From positions 5,420,001 to 5,484,000 of the forward strand of contig NC_012108.1 in assembly GCF_000020365.1 (NCBI RefSeq): a stretch of DNA of 64,000 nucleotides, written 5' to 3'. This document shows, one piece after another, positions 7,763-18,889 of the stretch (position 1 is the stretch's first letter; every line of letters starts with the position of its first letter). The translations under genes were made by a program, and so were the position numbers. The notes beneath the pieces were generated by a model. The model was not told the origin of the DNA, did not search any database, and saw only the letters and a list, made by a program, of their open reading frames with translations. This DNA is from Desulforapulum autotrophicum HRM2 (GTDB taxonomy: Bacteria > Desulfobacterota > Desulfobacteria > Desulfobacterales > Desulfobacteraceae).

Positions 7763-8845
7763 ATGGCGAAAATAGCAAAAAGGCGTGACAGGTACGTGCT
7801 TGATTTTTACGACCTGGAGGGCAAGAGAAAATGGATCACCATGCCCAAGGGAACAACCCTTAAAGCCGCCAAGGAAGAACTCCGAAAGGTAGAGGATGAC
7901 CTTGCCACAGGTAATTATATTTCCCCCAAAAAGACACCGACCTTTGACCAGGTGGCGCAAGAATGGCTTGATCATAAAAAAATGAACATCCGTGCATCCA
8001 CCTGGGCCGTTTACGAGGGCCATACAAAAAATCATTTTCCTGAGTTCAAGAATTTAAAAATCCACCAGATCACAATTCAACGGGTGGAAAAATTTATCAC
8101 CGACCGACAGGCGGCCGGGATGAACCTATCGACCCTGAGGAAAATTCTTGTTTCATTGCGGCAAATATTCAACCTTGCGGTGAAAAGGGGCTATTGCCCC
8201 AGGAACCCCCTGGACTATGCAGACATGCCAAAAAGCCAGGGAGAGGAAACAGACGGGGCCGACAAGATACAGATTCTTACCCATGACCAGATAACCGCTT
8301 TCCTGGAGGTGGTCACAGAACAGAAATACCATGTACTGTTTTCATTGGCTATTTTCAGTGGCGCCAGGCAGGGGGAACTTTTGGGGCTCAAGTGGTCAGA
8401 TATATTATGGGGGGACAGTCAGATCCACATACAGCGCAGTTTTAACAACCAGCGGTTTTATGATACCAAAACAAAGGGCTCAAACCGCAAGATAGATATC
8501 GGGCCGGTCATGCTCAAGAAATTAAAAAAATGGCGGCTTGCTTGTCCCCCTGGGGGGCTCGATTTGGTATTCCCCACGGCGAAGGGCAACCCGATGAATC
8601 ATAACAACATGGTTAACAGATATTTTTTGCCAGGGCTCAAGGCGGCCAAGCTGGAGAGGATCCGCTTTCACGATATGCGGCACACATATGCCAGCTTATT
8701 AATTGACCAGGGGGAAAATATCAAATATATTCAAGCACAGTTGGGCCACAGCAACCCGACAGTGACACTGAATGTTTATGCTCATTTGATGAAGGGAACA
8801 AACCGGGAGGCAGCTTGCAGGTTAGAGGATGCGGTTTTAAAATAG
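7763..8845 (+). CDS. int: Tyrosine site-specific integrase
   Basis: A 360-residue enzyme with AGGGGG before the ATG. Residues about 1-55 form a small arm-binding domain, about 60-150 the SAM-like core-binding domain, and about 170-355 the catalytic domain. The catalytic set is visible: Arg in GARQGE (near 202), H-x-x-R in HDMRHTYA (near 302-305), His in LGHSN, and the Tyr nucleophile in NVYAHL (near 339). The gene ends 66 bases from the tRNA-Val 3' end and points at it, the normal position for an integrase that uses that tRNA as its attachment site. Two TGGTAGCA arm-type repeats lie between them. Confidence 0.95.
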   Translation: MAKIAKRRDRYVLDFYDLEGKRKWITMPKGTTLKAAKEELRKVEDDLATGNYISPKKTPTFDQVAQEWLDHKKMNIRASTWAVYEGHTKNHFPEFKNLKIHQITIQRVEKFITDRQAAGMNLSTLRKILVSLRQIFNLAVKRGYCPRNPLDYADMPKSQGEETDGADKIQILTHDQITAFLEVVTEQKYHVLFSLAIFSGARQGELLGLKWSDILWGDSQIHIQRSFNNQRFYDTKTKGSNRKIDIGPVMLKKLKKWRLACPPGGLDLVFPTAKGNPMNHNNMVNRYFLPGLKAAKLERIRFHDMRHTYASLLIDQGENIKYIQAQLGHSNPTVTLNVYAHLMKGTNREAACRLEDAVLK

Positions 8846-8865
8846 TGGTAGCAAAATGGTAGCAA
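8846..8865 (+). repeat. Right pair of TGGTAGCA integrase arm-type repeats
   Basis: TGGTAGCAA occurs at 8846-8854 and 8857-8865, an 11-base step, right after the integrase stop and 46 bases from the tRNA end. This is the same pair as at 15-34. They are probably arm-type binding sites of the integrase. Confidence 0.6.
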
Positions 8866-8872
8866 AATCAAA

Positions 8873-8904
8873 AAGGGTTTACAGCCGTTTGACTGTAAAC
8901 CCTT
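8873..8904. terminator. Bidirectional terminator, integrase and tRNA-Val
   Basis: AAGGGTTTACAG (8873-8884) and CTGTAAACCCTT (8893-8904) form a perfect 12-base stem with an 8-base loop. The plus strand continues GATTTT and the minus strand continues TTTGATTTT, so the hairpin can end both the integrase transcript and the tRNA transcript that converge here. Confidence 0.8.
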
Positions 8905-8911
8905 GATTTTA

Positions 8912-8987
8912 TGGTAGGCACGAGCAGGCTTGAACTGCTGACTTCTACCGTGTCGAGGTAGCGCTCTACCAACTGAGCTACGCGCCT
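8912..8987 (-). tRNA. tRNA-Val (anticodon GAC), integration target
   Basis: A 76-base cloverleaf reads on the minus strand. The acceptor arm AGGCGCG pairs with CGTGCCT. The D-arm is GCTCAGTTGGTAGAGC. The anticodon stem CTACC/GGTAG holds loop TCGACAC with anticodon GAC, which reads GUC valine codons. The T-arm is AGCAG/CTGCT with loop TTCAAGC. The CCA end is encoded. The gene is intact although the mobile element adjoins its 3' end, as expected when integration restores the tRNA. Confidence 0.96.
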
Positions 8988-9003
8988 ATATGATTCGGAA
9001 AAC

Positions 9004-9032
9004 TAATTACCATCCCGGCAAGGTTTTGTCAA
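9004..9032 (-). promoter_or_regulatory. Promoter of tRNA-Val
   Basis: On the minus strand TTGACA (complement of 9027-9032) and TAATTA (complement of 9004-9009) are separated by 17 bases and lie about 17 bases before the tRNA 5' end. Confidence 0.6.
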
Positions 9033-9046
9033 GAATATTACAACGG

Positions 9047-10294
9047 CTATTCTGAAATATATGCCTTTTTTATTTCAGATTCAGGAACCGGCGCCACATC
9101 CTTTTGGGTGACAAACCGAAGGACCATTGACGAAGGCGTCACCTCTGAAATCTCAATGGTAAACAAGTCAAAGGTCTTGAGCATGAGGTTGTTGGCAAGG
9201 GTTTCGGCATTGCCCTTGAACATGATCTCCACCATGGCCCGATCTGATCCAAGCTCCTTGGTCTTGACATCCTGGATGCCGGGCATGTCATTCAGCACCT
9301 TTCGGAGCAGGATAAAACTAGACAGGTAGTCGGTCCCCTCCACCCGGGTTTCAATGGCGTGAACGGTCTGCGGACGGGCCGACCAGAAATCGCTGACCCT
9401 TGCCGAAAGGGCCTCTGCCGCAAGATCTCCGGCCTGGGCCAGGGCCTGGTTTGGCCCCTCTGATTCCACACTGCTCTTGGCAACGGCAGATTGATCAATG
9501 GTGCCCATGGGTTCACCCGTTTCCACGACAAAGACCTCCAGGTCAACCGTCGCCGGGTAGGATCGTTCATCGCCCATGCGGTTGGATGGTTCGTCAGCCC
9601 TGGCCCTTCCCATGACAAGAATATCTGCCTTGAGTGCTCCGGCAAGCTTGAGTGCCCCCACGGAATCGTGGACAAAATCAAAGGCGATACCAAGGGCTTC
9701 AAGGTTCGGCCGGTCAGGCCCTTTTCCCACAAGGGTGAAACCCTTTTTTTCAAGGATATCAATCAGGGAACCCTCTGCAAAGGAAGTATAGGGCAACGGG
9801 TTCTTGCCCCACCAGTACCGGGAGAGCACTTCGTTATAGGACTGTTCGCTGATCAGCAGCAAAACCGAAGGGTTCATTTTTTCAGTATTAACAATACCGG
9901 TCCGTGTAAAGACCTCTTCCAGGGCCGGGGTGTTGACAGCAGATTCCACAGCAACCAGGTATTGACCCTCTCGTTCAACCTCGGCAAGTACCCGGTAGGT
10001 TTCAACGTAGCGTTCAGCGTCTGAAAGTACCTGGCCGTAAATAAGGTCGAGGTTACCGGTGATGTCGGCCTGGGAGAGTGTGTCCAGCACAACCCGTTCA
10101 ACCGAACGGTACAGGGCGTCTGAAATTGCGGCCTTTTTGGCCTGGGGAAGTTTGTCGTTAACGATTGTCTGTTTTCCAAGGGAAATCAATTTTTTCTTTT
10201 CCGGGGCCGCAACCCCATCCGTTGTTACCATTCCCAACAGAACAAAAAGAACCATCAGCCCTGCCAGGCCTGTAACCATTCGTCTCATCATCAA
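9047..10294 (-). CDS. Exported protein with FlgT-like N-terminal region
   Basis: A 415-residue protein. Residues 1-29 are a signal peptide (MMMRRMVTGLAGLMVLFVLL.., cleavage near VAA). Residues about 45-130 resemble the N-terminal domain of FlgT and related envelope proteins: AISDALYRSVERVV, then YVETYRVLAE and a Val-rich strand with LVAVESAVN. The middle (about 140-290) looks like an alpha/beta TolB- or GNA1162-like domain, and the C-terminus is another small alpha/beta domain. It is the last gene behind the polyprenyl synthase, 6 bases away, so it is co-transcribed. The function is unknown. A periplasmic or outer-membrane-associated role is inferred from the signal peptide. Confidence 0.7.
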   Translation of the reverse strand: MMMRRMVTGLAGLMVLFVLLGMVTTDGVAAPEKKKLISLGKQTIVNDKLPQAKKAAISDALYRSVERVVLDTLSQADITGNLDLIYGQVLSDAERYVETYRVLAEVEREGQYLVAVESAVNTPALEEVFTRTGIVNTEKMNPSVLLLISEQSYNEVLSRYWWGKNPLPYTSFAEGSLIDILEKKGFTLVGKGPDRPNLEALGIAFDFVHDSVGALKLAGALKADILVMGRARADEPSNRMGDERSYPATVDLEVFVVETGEPMGTIDQSAVAKSSVESEGPNQALAQAGDLAAEALSARVSDFWSARPQTVHAIETRVEGTDYLSSFILLRKVLNDMPGIQDVKTKELGSDRAMVEIMFKGNAETLANNLMLKTFDLFTIEISEVTPSSMVLRFVTQKDVAPVPESEIKKAYISE

Positions 10295-10300
10295 ATTCTC

Positions 10301-11284
10301 CTAAGCCTTTCTTGCAATGGCGTAATCTGAAAGCATGATCATGGTATCTTTTGCCCCACAATCGTCAAAGGGTTCAAGGCATTTTTTTGCCTGGTCAACA
10401 TGGTGTTCAGCCCTTGACTGCGTATCGTCTATCCCCTTGTAAAGATGAAGTTTTTCCACCAGCTTGTAGAAGTCGTCATCGTTGAATCCCTGGGTTGAAA
10501 TCACACTTTCCATCCAGGATCGATCCGGCCCATCGGCCCGCTCCAGGGCAAGAATCAGGGGCAGGGTCAGTTTTCCCTCCCTCAGGTCTGCTCCGGGGTT
10601 TTTCCCAAGGGTTGCGGCATCTGCCGTATAGTCCAGCAGATCGTCCGCCATTTGAAAGGCCATGCCCAGATGGTAACCATAGTCTGCAAGGGCCTGTTCC
10701 CTGTCTGCTGGCGCCCTGGAAAGGATAGCACCGCTCCTGCACGCCCCCTGGATCAGTACGGCGGTTTTACCCTTGATGATGGCCATATATTCGGCCTCGC
10801 TGAGGTTCAATTTCCCTTTTTTATCGAGCTGATCGATCTCACCCTGGGACATCTCTTCAGTGATGCCGGAAATGACATTGATAATTTCAGGACGCCCGGT
10901 TCGAGCGGCAAGGCAAAGGGACCGGGCCAGGAGGAAATCACCGGTCAGCACCACTTGGGCAGCGCCCCAGGTTGAGTGGGCGGTCTTTCTGCCCCGTCGC
11001 ATCTCTGCTTCATCCACCACATCGTCATGGAGTAAAGTGGCGGCATGGAGATATTCAAAAAGGGTGGATACATCCAGGGCAAGATCCCCACCATAGTTGC
11101 ACAGCCTTGAACTCAATAAAAACAACAGGGGTCGAAGCCTTTTTCCGCCGCTGAACAGCAGATGGCCTGCAATCTGTCTGACAAGGTCGAGGTTGGGCCT
11201 TAAATTTGTCGCCAGGGCCCCTTCAATGGCAGTCAGATCCTCGCTGACCGACGCCAGGATTCGCTGCTTGAGCGCATCTTTCAT
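10301..11284 (-). CDS. Polyprenyl diphosphate synthase
   Basis: A 327-residue trans-isoprenyl diphosphate synthase. It extends allylic diphosphates with isopentenyl diphosphate to make the side chain of quinones. GGKRLRP (46-52), the first Asp-rich motif DDVVDE (87-92) and the second DDLLD (214-218) are all present, so it should be active. Residues before the first Asp motif (LHAATLLH) lack a bulky aromatic cluster, which favours a long product of octaprenyl or similar length. Its start overlaps the end of rimO by 4 bases (ATGA type). A menaquinone role is likely for this kind of organism but is not shown by the sequence. Confidence 0.92.
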   Translation of the reverse strand: MKDALKQRILASVSEDLTAIEGALATNLRPNLDLVRQIAGHLLFSGGKRLRPLLFLLSSRLCNYGGDLALDVSTLFEYLHAATLLHDDVVDEAEMRRGRKTAHSTWGAAQVVLTGDFLLARSLCLAARTGRPEIINVISGITEEMSQGEIDQLDKKGKLNLSEAEYMAIIKGKTAVLIQGACRSGAILSRAPADREQALADYGYHLGMAFQMADDLLDYTADAATLGKNPGADLREGKLTLPLILALERADGPDRSWMESVISTQGFNDDDFYKLVEKLHLYKGIDDTQSRAEHHVDQAKKCLEPFDDCGAKDTMIMLSDYAIARKA

Positions 11285-12606
11285 ACAAGCTCTCCAACAA
11301 GGTCATAGGCATGGGTTTCAGTGATTTTTACCCTTACAAAGGTGCCAATGTCAATGTTTTCACCGTAAATAAAGGTGATGCCGTCGACTTCAGGCGCCTG
11401 GAAGTTCGTCCGTCCCAGAAAAATTCCCTCGTCCGGGTTCTCTTCCACAAGAACGGTAAAGGTTTTACCAAGGTACGCTTCATTCAGGGATTCGGAAATT
11501 TCAGCCTGGGCCGCCATGATCGCATCCCGGCGGGCTTCTCCGGTTTCCTCATCCACATGGTCTTTCAGACCGTGGGATGCAAGATCGTCAGAATCTGAAT
11601 AGGCAAACACACCAAGCTGATCAAACCGGATTTCTTTGACAAAGGCAAGCAATTCGTTGAAGTCCGCCTCTGTTTCACCGGGAAATCCCGTTATAAGAGT
11701 GGTCCTGAGCGCTGCATCCGGCGCTGTTTTGCGGATAAAGGCAATCAGCCGGTCAAGATCCTCCCTTGTGTAATTTCTACCCATGCGACGCAATATTCTG
11801 GAGCTCGCATGCTGGATGGGCACGTCAAAATAGGTACACACATTGTCAAGCCCTGCAATAACCCTGATAACATCAAAGTCAAGGGATGAGGGGTGGGTAT
11901 AGAGAAGCCGGATCCAGACATCCGGGTCCAGGGCCTTAATTCGCTGGGAAAGGGTGGTTAAAAGGCCTGCCAGGTTAACTTCCCCGTCAAGGTCCACCCC
12001 ATAATCAGAGGTGTTTTCTCCCACAAGAACGATCTCCTTTACCCCGTTTTTAACAAGAAGTTCGCTCTCGGTTACCACGGCATCCACCCCACGGCTTCTC
12101 TGGATGCCCCTGAGTCTGGGGATGATGCAATAGGTACAGTGGCGGTCGCACCCTTCTGAAATTTTCACATGGGCAAGGTAATCAAGGGTGAGACACCTGG
12201 GAAGGGGGTGACCCTGCATCTGCCGAGCCAGAACGTCTGGAACCAGCACCATGGACCCGGTGGATTCAACCACCCGGACAATTTCATCACAGGCCCCTGT
12301 TCCCAGAAACACATCGACCTCTGGAAGCTCGCCACCGAGGTCGTCATGCTTAAATCGTTCGGGCAGACAGCCGGTCACCACCAGCCGTTTGCACCTGCCA
12401 TCGCGTTTGTACACAGCCATGTCCAGGATCGTATCAACAGCCTCTGCCGAGGCTGCTGATATGAACCCGCAGGTATTGACGATGATCACGTCTGCCTGGG
12501 ACGGGTCATGGACGATGCCATGGCCCGCTGACGCAAGGCGGCCGAGCATTACTTCGCTGTCCACCTGGTTGCGGCAGCACCCCAGGCTTTCGAGAAAAAT
12601 CATCAT
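11281..12606 (-). CDS. rimO: Ribosomal protein S12 methylthiotransferase RimO
   Basis: A 441-residue radical SAM enzyme that methylthiolates the conserved aspartate of ribosomal protein S12. The N-terminal UPF0004 domain has the three cluster cysteines C10, C46 and C80. The radical SAM motif C153-x3-C157-x2-C160 (CDRHCTYC) follows, and the C-terminal 65 residues form a TRAM domain. The opening [12 protein letters not shown] is typical of RimO rather than MiaB, which normally reads TFGCQMN. It overlaps htpG by 4 bases upstream and the polyprenyl synthase by 4 bases downstream, so the three are one operon. Confidence 0.94.
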   Translation of the reverse strand: MMIFLESLGCCRNQVDSEVMLGRLASAGHGIVHDPSQADVIIVNTCGFISAASAEAVDTILDMAVYKRDGRCKRLVVTGCLPERFKHDDLGGELPEVDVFLGTGACDEIVRVVESTGSMVLVPDVLARQMQGHPLPRCLTLDYLAHVKISEGCDRHCTYCIIPRLRGIQRSRGVDAVVTESELLVKNGVKEIVLVGENTSDYGVDLDGEVNLAGLLTTLSQRIKALDPDVWIRLLYTHPSSLDFDVIRVIAGLDNVCTYFDVPIQHASSRILRRMGRNYTREDLDRLIAFIRKTAPDAALRTTLITGFPGETEADFNELLAFVKEIRFDQLGVFAYSDSDDLASHGLKDHVDEETGEARRDAIMAAQAEISESLNEAYLGKTFTVLVEENPDEGIFLGRTNFQAPEVDGITFIYGENIDIGTFVRVKITETHAYDLVGELV

Positions 12607-14528
12607 AGGGCTTTTGTCATCATTTCACCCATGAGCTTTGAAAAGCGTGAGGGATTTTCGATCTTGCCCCCCTCGCTGATCACGGCAAGGTCAAACAGAA
12701 GATCTGCATAATCCTTGAGCACAGGATTGGTTGTGTCTGTCTCAAAAACACCCTTGATCTTTTCCATGACCGGATGGCCGACGTTGAGCTCAAGGGAACG
12801 TTTCTGTTCCGGGGCTTCCTGGCCTGATGCCTTGAGGATCTTCTCCATGTAGGCGCTCATGCCATGATCGTCACCGGAAAGGCAGGCAACGGACTCCTTG
12901 AGGCGCTTTGAAATCTGGACATCCTTGACCTTACCCTCAAGTTTTTCCTTGAGAAAGTCAAACAGGGGTGTGTACTCGTCCTTTTTCTTGTCATCCACGG
13001 CGTCAAGGTCAAGGTCTCCCTTTTCAGCACTCTTGAGTTTTTTCTCCTTGTACTCGGGAAGGCTCTGGGTAACCCACTCATCCACGGGATCCACCATGAG
13101 AAGAACCTCATAATCCTTTGCCTTTAGGGACTCGAGCAACGGGGAGTTAAGAAGCGACTTCATATTCTCGCCCGTGATGTAGTAGATCTCCTTTTGATCG
13201 TCTTTCATGTTTTCAATGTACTGGTCAAGGGAGACATACTTGCCGTCGGATTTGGTGGTCTTGTACCTTAAAAGCGAAGCGATCCGCTCTTTGTTGGCAA
13301 AATCCGTGGGAAGGCCCGCTTTCAGGGCCTGGCCGAATTCATCAAAAAACGCCTCGTACTTCTCCTTGTCCATCTCTTCGAGCAGGGCAAAAATTTTCTT
13401 GACCAGGTTCTTTTTGATGTTGCGAACCAGGCGGTCCTCCTGGAGGATCTCCCGGCTGACGTTCAAGTTAAGATCGGGGGCATCCACAACGCCCTGGACA
13501 AATCCCAGATATTCGGGAAGCAGTTCCTTACAGTCGTCCATGATAAAGATGCGCTTGCAGTAGAGCTGCATGCCGTTTTTCCGTTCGGGCCTGAACATGT
13601 CAAAGGGGGCCTTGGACGGAATAAACAGGAGTGCATCGTACTCGGTGATACCTTCAAACCGCTTGTGAAGGATCTCCATGGGTTTATCCCAGTTGTGGCT
13701 GATGTGCCTGTAAAACTCCTCATACTCTTCCGGGGTTACATCCTCCTGGCTCTTGGTCCAGATTGCCTTCATGGAGTTCAGGGTTTCATCGGCCCTCACC
13801 TTTCGATAGGTCTCTCCAATGGGCTTGCCGTCGGCATCCTTGACAATGGCCTCCTCGGGGATGGGCTCGCTCTTTTCCACGTTCATCACAACGGGGTAGG
13901 TAACAAAATCAGAGTGCTTTTTAATGATATGGCGGATGGTGTACTCTTCGGTGAAGTCCTGGTCTCCCTCTTCAACCTTCTTGAGTTCAAGGGTGATTGT
14001 GGTTCCCCGGTCCTTTTTTTCCGTCTCTTCAATGGTGTATGAACCCTTGCCGTCTGATTCCCAGCGCACGCCCTTGTCGGCCCCTGCGGCCTTTGTCACA
14101 AGGGTGATCTTGTCTGCGGCAATGAATGCTGAATAAAAACCGACACCAAACTGTCCGATCAATTCAGGAGAGAGGACATTCGCATCCTTTGATTTTTCCA
14201 ATGCCTCGACAAAGGCTGCGGTGCCGCTCCTGGCGATGGTACCGATGTTCTCGTTGACCTCGTCAAAGGTCATGCCGATGCCGTTGTCTGAAATTTCAAA
14301 TGTCCGCTTTTCCGGGTCCGTGGCAATCCTGATCTTGAAATCATTACTCCCCTCGAACAGTTCCGGCTCTGTCTGCTCCTTGAACCTTGCCTTGTCGATT
14401 GCGTCCGAAGCGTTTGACACGAGCTCCCGGATAAAAATTTCCTTGTTGGAATAAAGGGAATTAATGATAAGGTGCAACAGCTGCTGCACTTCGGTTTTAA
14501 ATTCACACGTCTCTTTTTTTGTACCCAT
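12603..14528 (-). CDS. htpG: Molecular chaperone HtpG (Hsp90)
   Basis: A 641-residue cytoplasmic Hsp90. The ATP-binding N-domain shows [21 protein letters not shown] and [12 protein letters not shown]. The middle domain has LNVSREILQ, and the C-terminal dimerisation domain is present in full length. The start is preceded by AGGAGAT. It is the first gene of the operon with rimO and the prenyl synthase. A TTGACA on the minus strand (complement of 14616-14621) could be its -35 box, with a poor -10. No clear sigma32 or CIRCE site was found. Confidence 0.96.
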   Translation of the reverse strand: MGTKKETCEFKTEVQQLLHLIINSLYSNKEIFIRELVSNASDAIDKARFKEQTEPELFEGSNDFKIRIATDPEKRTFEISDNGIGMTFDEVNENIGTIARSGTAAFVEALEKSKDANVLSPELIGQFGVGFYSAFIAADKITLVTKAAGADKGVRWESDGKGSYTIEETEKKDRGTTITLELKKVEEGDQDFTEEYTIRHIIKKHSDFVTYPVVMNVEKSEPIPEEAIVKDADGKPIGETYRKVRADETLNSMKAIWTKSQEDVTPEEYEEFYRHISHNWDKPMEILHKRFEGITEYDALLFIPSKAPFDMFRPERKNGMQLYCKRIFIMDDCKELLPEYLGFVQGVVDAPDLNLNVSREILQEDRLVRNIKKNLVKKIFALLEEMDKEKYEAFFDEFGQALKAGLPTDFANKERIASLLRYKTTKSDGKYVSLDQYIENMKDDQKEIYYITGENMKSLLNSPLLESLKAKDYEVLLMVDPVDEWVTQSLPEYKEKKLKSAEKGDLDLDAVDDKKKDEYTPLFDFLKEKLEGKVKDVQISKRLKESVACLSGDDHGMSAYMEKILKASGQEAPEQKRSLELNVGHPVMEKIKGVFETDTTNPVLKDYADLLFDLAVISEGGKIENPSRFSKLMGEMMTKAL

Positions 14529-14854
14529 GGTATCTCCTGAATGTTTCTGTTACATGCTTAAAGCCTGTGGTTGTCAGTCGTTTTTTCATCTAAATAATTG
14601 GTTTAAATTCAAGATTGTCAAGTTTCAACCCTTAAAAATCGACCGGCCAGGGGTCTAAATACCTGAACTCTTAAGACACCTGGACCGGCAAAGTGCGCTA
14701 AAAGATCAATCCATTGATTATATTTGATTATATTGATTTTTACGGCAAAACCTGTTAATTATCCTGGGTCGTCGCAGGGACCGGATTGCAGCCCCCGGGC
14801 CGATGGTTACAGGCCCCCATGGGCCATGGCATTTACACGAATGGAGACCGTCAC
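14529..14854. other. Divergent intergenic region, htpG / radical SAM gene
   Basis: This stretch of 326 bases has no gene. It holds an imperfect hairpin, CCGGCCAGGGGTCT (14643-14656) against AGACACCTGGACCGG (14674-14688), and a minus-strand TTGACA at 14616-14621 that may serve htpG. Nothing else stands out. Confidence 0.5.
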
Positions 14855-15724
14855 ATGCATTATGAAGGCAACATCATACGTCCCCCAAGCGAGGCAAACT
14901 CTATTCTTCTCCAGGTGACCGTGGGGTGTTCCCACAACAAATGCACCTTTTGCGGCGCCTACAAGGGAGAGCGGTTCAAGATCAAGAAAGACCCTGTTAT
15001 CATGGAAGATATTGAGTTTGCAGCCCGGCACTGCCGTCGCCAGAACCGGCTGTTCATCTGTGACGGTGATGCCCTGATCATTCCCCAGAGGCGGCTGGTC
15101 CCGATCCTTGAACAAATAAACCAGCGACTGCCCTGGATTGAACGTATCGGGCTATATGCCAACACCAAGAGTATCCGCATGAAGTCTGACCAGGAACTGG
15201 AACAACTTCGTTCCCTTGGGGTCAAAATCGCCTATATGGGCCTTGAAACCGGGGACGACGTCACCCTGAAGGCGATCAACAAGGGAGCCGACGCCCAGCG
15301 CATGATCGAAATGGGCCGGAAAATCCGTGGGGCAGGCATCAAGCTGTCCATCACCGTCCTCAACGGCATTGCCGGCCGCAAACGATCCATGATCCATGCA
15401 AACGAGACAGGCCGGGTACTTACGGCCATTGACCCCGAGTATGTAGGGGCCTTGAGCCTGATGCTCATCCCTGGAACCCCAATGTACGACAGCCATGCAA
15501 AGGGAGAGTTTGAGCTTATCAACCCGGACGAGATCCTTTTGGAGCTTGGCGCCATGATATCGGCCACCCATCTCACCAATGGTCTTTTCCATGCCAACCA
15601 TGCATCCAACTATCTTCCCATCAGGGCAGAGCTTCCCCGGGACAAGGAACGAACCCTTGCCCATATTGCAAAAGCCCTGGAGGGTAAAATAGAACTCAAA
15701 CCAGAGTTCATGAGAGCATTGTAA
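14855..15724 (+). CDS. Radical SAM protein, CX4CX2C type
   Basis: A 289-residue protein. The ATG at 14855 is chosen because GGAG lies about 10 bases upstream and the homologous start motif MHYEG..RPPSEA begins there. The cluster motif is GCSHNKCTFC (C25, C30, C33), a CX4CX2C spacing seen in a widespread Fe-S oxidoreductase family rather than the classic CX3CX2C. GD.DVTLKAINKG and a TIM-barrel body follow. The substrate is unknown. It stands alone between htpG and tkt. Confidence 0.85.
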   Translation: MHYEGNIIRPPSEANSILLQVTVGCSHNKCTFCGAYKGERFKIKKDPVIMEDIEFAARHCRRQNRLFICDGDALIIPQRRLVPILEQINQRLPWIERIGLYANTKSIRMKSDQELEQLRSLGVKIAYMGLETGDDVTLKAINKGADAQRMIEMGRKIRGAGIKLSITVLNGIAGRKRSMIHANETGRVLTAIDPEYVGALSLMLIPGTPMYDSHAKGEFELINPDEILLELGAMISATHLTNGLFHANHASNYLPIRAELPRDKERTLAHIAKALEGKIELKPEFMRAL

Positions 15725-15728
15725 ATCA

Positions 15729-15753
15729 GGGGACAGAGTCGACATCTGTCCCC
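15729..15753. repeat. GGGGACAGA palindrome, REP-like
   Basis: GGGGACAGA (15729-15737) and TCTGTCCCC (15745-15753) form a perfect 9-base stem with a 7-base loop, 5 bases after the radical SAM stop. This GGGGACAG core resembles REP-type palindromes common in Deltaproteobacteria. It may also stabilise or end the transcript. No T-run follows. Confidence 0.55.
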
Positions 15754-15813
15754 ATTAAAACAGAATAACAGGGGATCCATTTGAAGGTAAGTCCCCCAAA
15801 CAGGAGAAACACA

Positions 15814-17817
<2,004 letters not shown>

Positions 17818-17827
17818 ACACAATATC

Positions 17828-17856
17828 AGCGCCAGAGCCCTGGGGGTTCTGGCGCT
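17828..17856. terminator. Hairpin between convergent tkt and HAD gene
   Basis: AGCGCCAGAGCCC (17828-17840) pairs with GGGTTCTGGCGCT (17844-17856), 13 bases with one G-T pair and a 3-base loop. There is no long T-run on either side. It probably acts as a bidirectional barrier. Confidence 0.5.
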
Positions 17857-17904
17857 ATATCCCTGACACCCCTTTCCAAAAGATTCGATCCATGCTCCAG
17901 GCGC

Positions 17905-18723
17905 TTAGACAGATCCCTGGCCATGGTGAAATTCAGGCCCGGGACCTGTAATCCGATCCACCATCTCGGCAAACCCCTGCCCTCCGGATTTTTTTGTAAT
18001 CCAGGCCGGTTTGTGGGTCAAGTCATTTTCAAAATCAAGAAGATTGGCCACCCCCACGGAATTAGGAAAAAAGGCAAACATGGGCTCATCGTTGGGTGAA
18101 TCCCCTGAAAAAACCACCTGGTGTTTGACCGTTTCAAGGTCGACCCCAAAGATCTCCTGGAAAAACAGCCGTGTCATGGTAAGCTTGTCATAATCGCCGA
18201 ACCAGCCGTTCACATGGATAGAACTTATCTTTGCCACGGCACCATGGGCTTCAAAGATCTCCTTGATGGTTCTGATCTCCCCGCTGTCCAGGGGAGAAAC
18301 ATCCTCACAAAAATCAATGGCAAGATCCGCCTCCCGATAGGCCTGGTCCGCAGACACCCTGCACCCCGGGACCTTTGCCAGCACCTCCGCCTGTATGGTC
18401 ATGAGCCTCTTTCTGTCTTCAGCCCTCTGGGTCCGGGTTCTGAAGTAGCGGCGAACCATTCGCCTGGTTTGATCGTCATAGGCAAAATAAAAGGCGCCGT
18501 TCTCTCCCACAACGCCGTCCACCGGCCACATCCTGGCAATGTGATCACACCACCCCCCGGGTCTTCCCGTAATGGGAACCACCCGGATACCGACCCGTTG
18601 CAGTCGTTCCATGGCAGCAAAGACACAGGCAGGTATCCTGCCATTGCAGGTCATGGTGTCGTCGATATCCGTGAGAAGGTATTGAATCTTTTCCAGGCTC
18701 TGGAATTGGTCGATTGAATCCAT
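17905..18723 (-). CDS. HAD-superfamily hydrolase, class IIB
   Basis: A 272-residue phosphatase of the Cof/mannosyl-3-phosphoglycerate or sucrose phosphatase type. Motif I is LTDIDDTMT (nucleophile DIDDT near residue 18). Motif II is PITGRP. Motif IV is SGDSPNDEPMF. A class IIB cap lies between. The acceptor sugar phosphate cannot be told from sequence. It stands alone, convergent with tkt. Confidence 0.85.
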   Translation of the reverse strand: MDSIDQFQSLEKIQYLLTDIDDTMTCNGRIPACVFAAMERLQRVGIRVVPITGRPGGWCDHIARMWPVDGVVGENGAFYFAYDDQTRRMVRRYFRTRTQRAEDRKRLMTIQAEVLAKVPGCRVSADQAYREADLAIDFCEDVSPLDSGEIRTIKEIFEAHGAVAKISSIHVNGWFGDYDKLTMTRLFFQEIFGVDLETVKHQVVFSGDSPNDEPMFAFFPNSVGVANLLDFENDLTHKPAWITKKSGGQGFAEMVDRITGPGPEFHHGQGSV

Positions 18724-18889
18724 GCAGTCCCTTGTCCTCCTAATATTCTGGTACCCGGCAGATGAAATAAACCTGGATCATACCAGAACCATAGAAAAAA
18801 GAGGAGGTAAAAAGCGCTTGTTTGAGGACTGAAAAATCTTGCATTACAGGGTAAGACCGCTTATGGTTGCAAAAAAAAAGGAGGGTGCC

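Larger units (their letters stand above)
1..8911. mobile_element. Integrated phage-satellite-like element in tRNA-Val
   Basis: The stretch carries, in one direction, an excisionase-type protein, a replication helicase, an iteron array, a small terminase, a major capsid protein and a tyrosine integrase whose 3' end points at the 3' end of an intact tRNA-Val gene. This is the usual layout of an element integrated into a tRNA 3' end. The right boundary is taken as the tRNA 3' end. The left attachment copy is not visible. However, pairs of TGGTAGCA at 15-34 mirror those at 8846-8865, so the left end probably lies just before base 1. No large terminase, portal, protease, tail or lysis gene is seen, so it is read as a helper-dependent satellite rather than a full prophage. 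Confidence 0.8.

Noticed and set aside
1-8911. A complete prophage
   Set aside because: No large terminase, portal, protease, tail or lysis gene is seen; TerS and capsid alone cannot build a virion.
15152-15745. Long minus-strand reading frame opposite the radical SAM gene
   Set aside because: It has no ribosome site or recognisable motif and overlaps a well-supported gene. High GC content makes long antisense frames common here.
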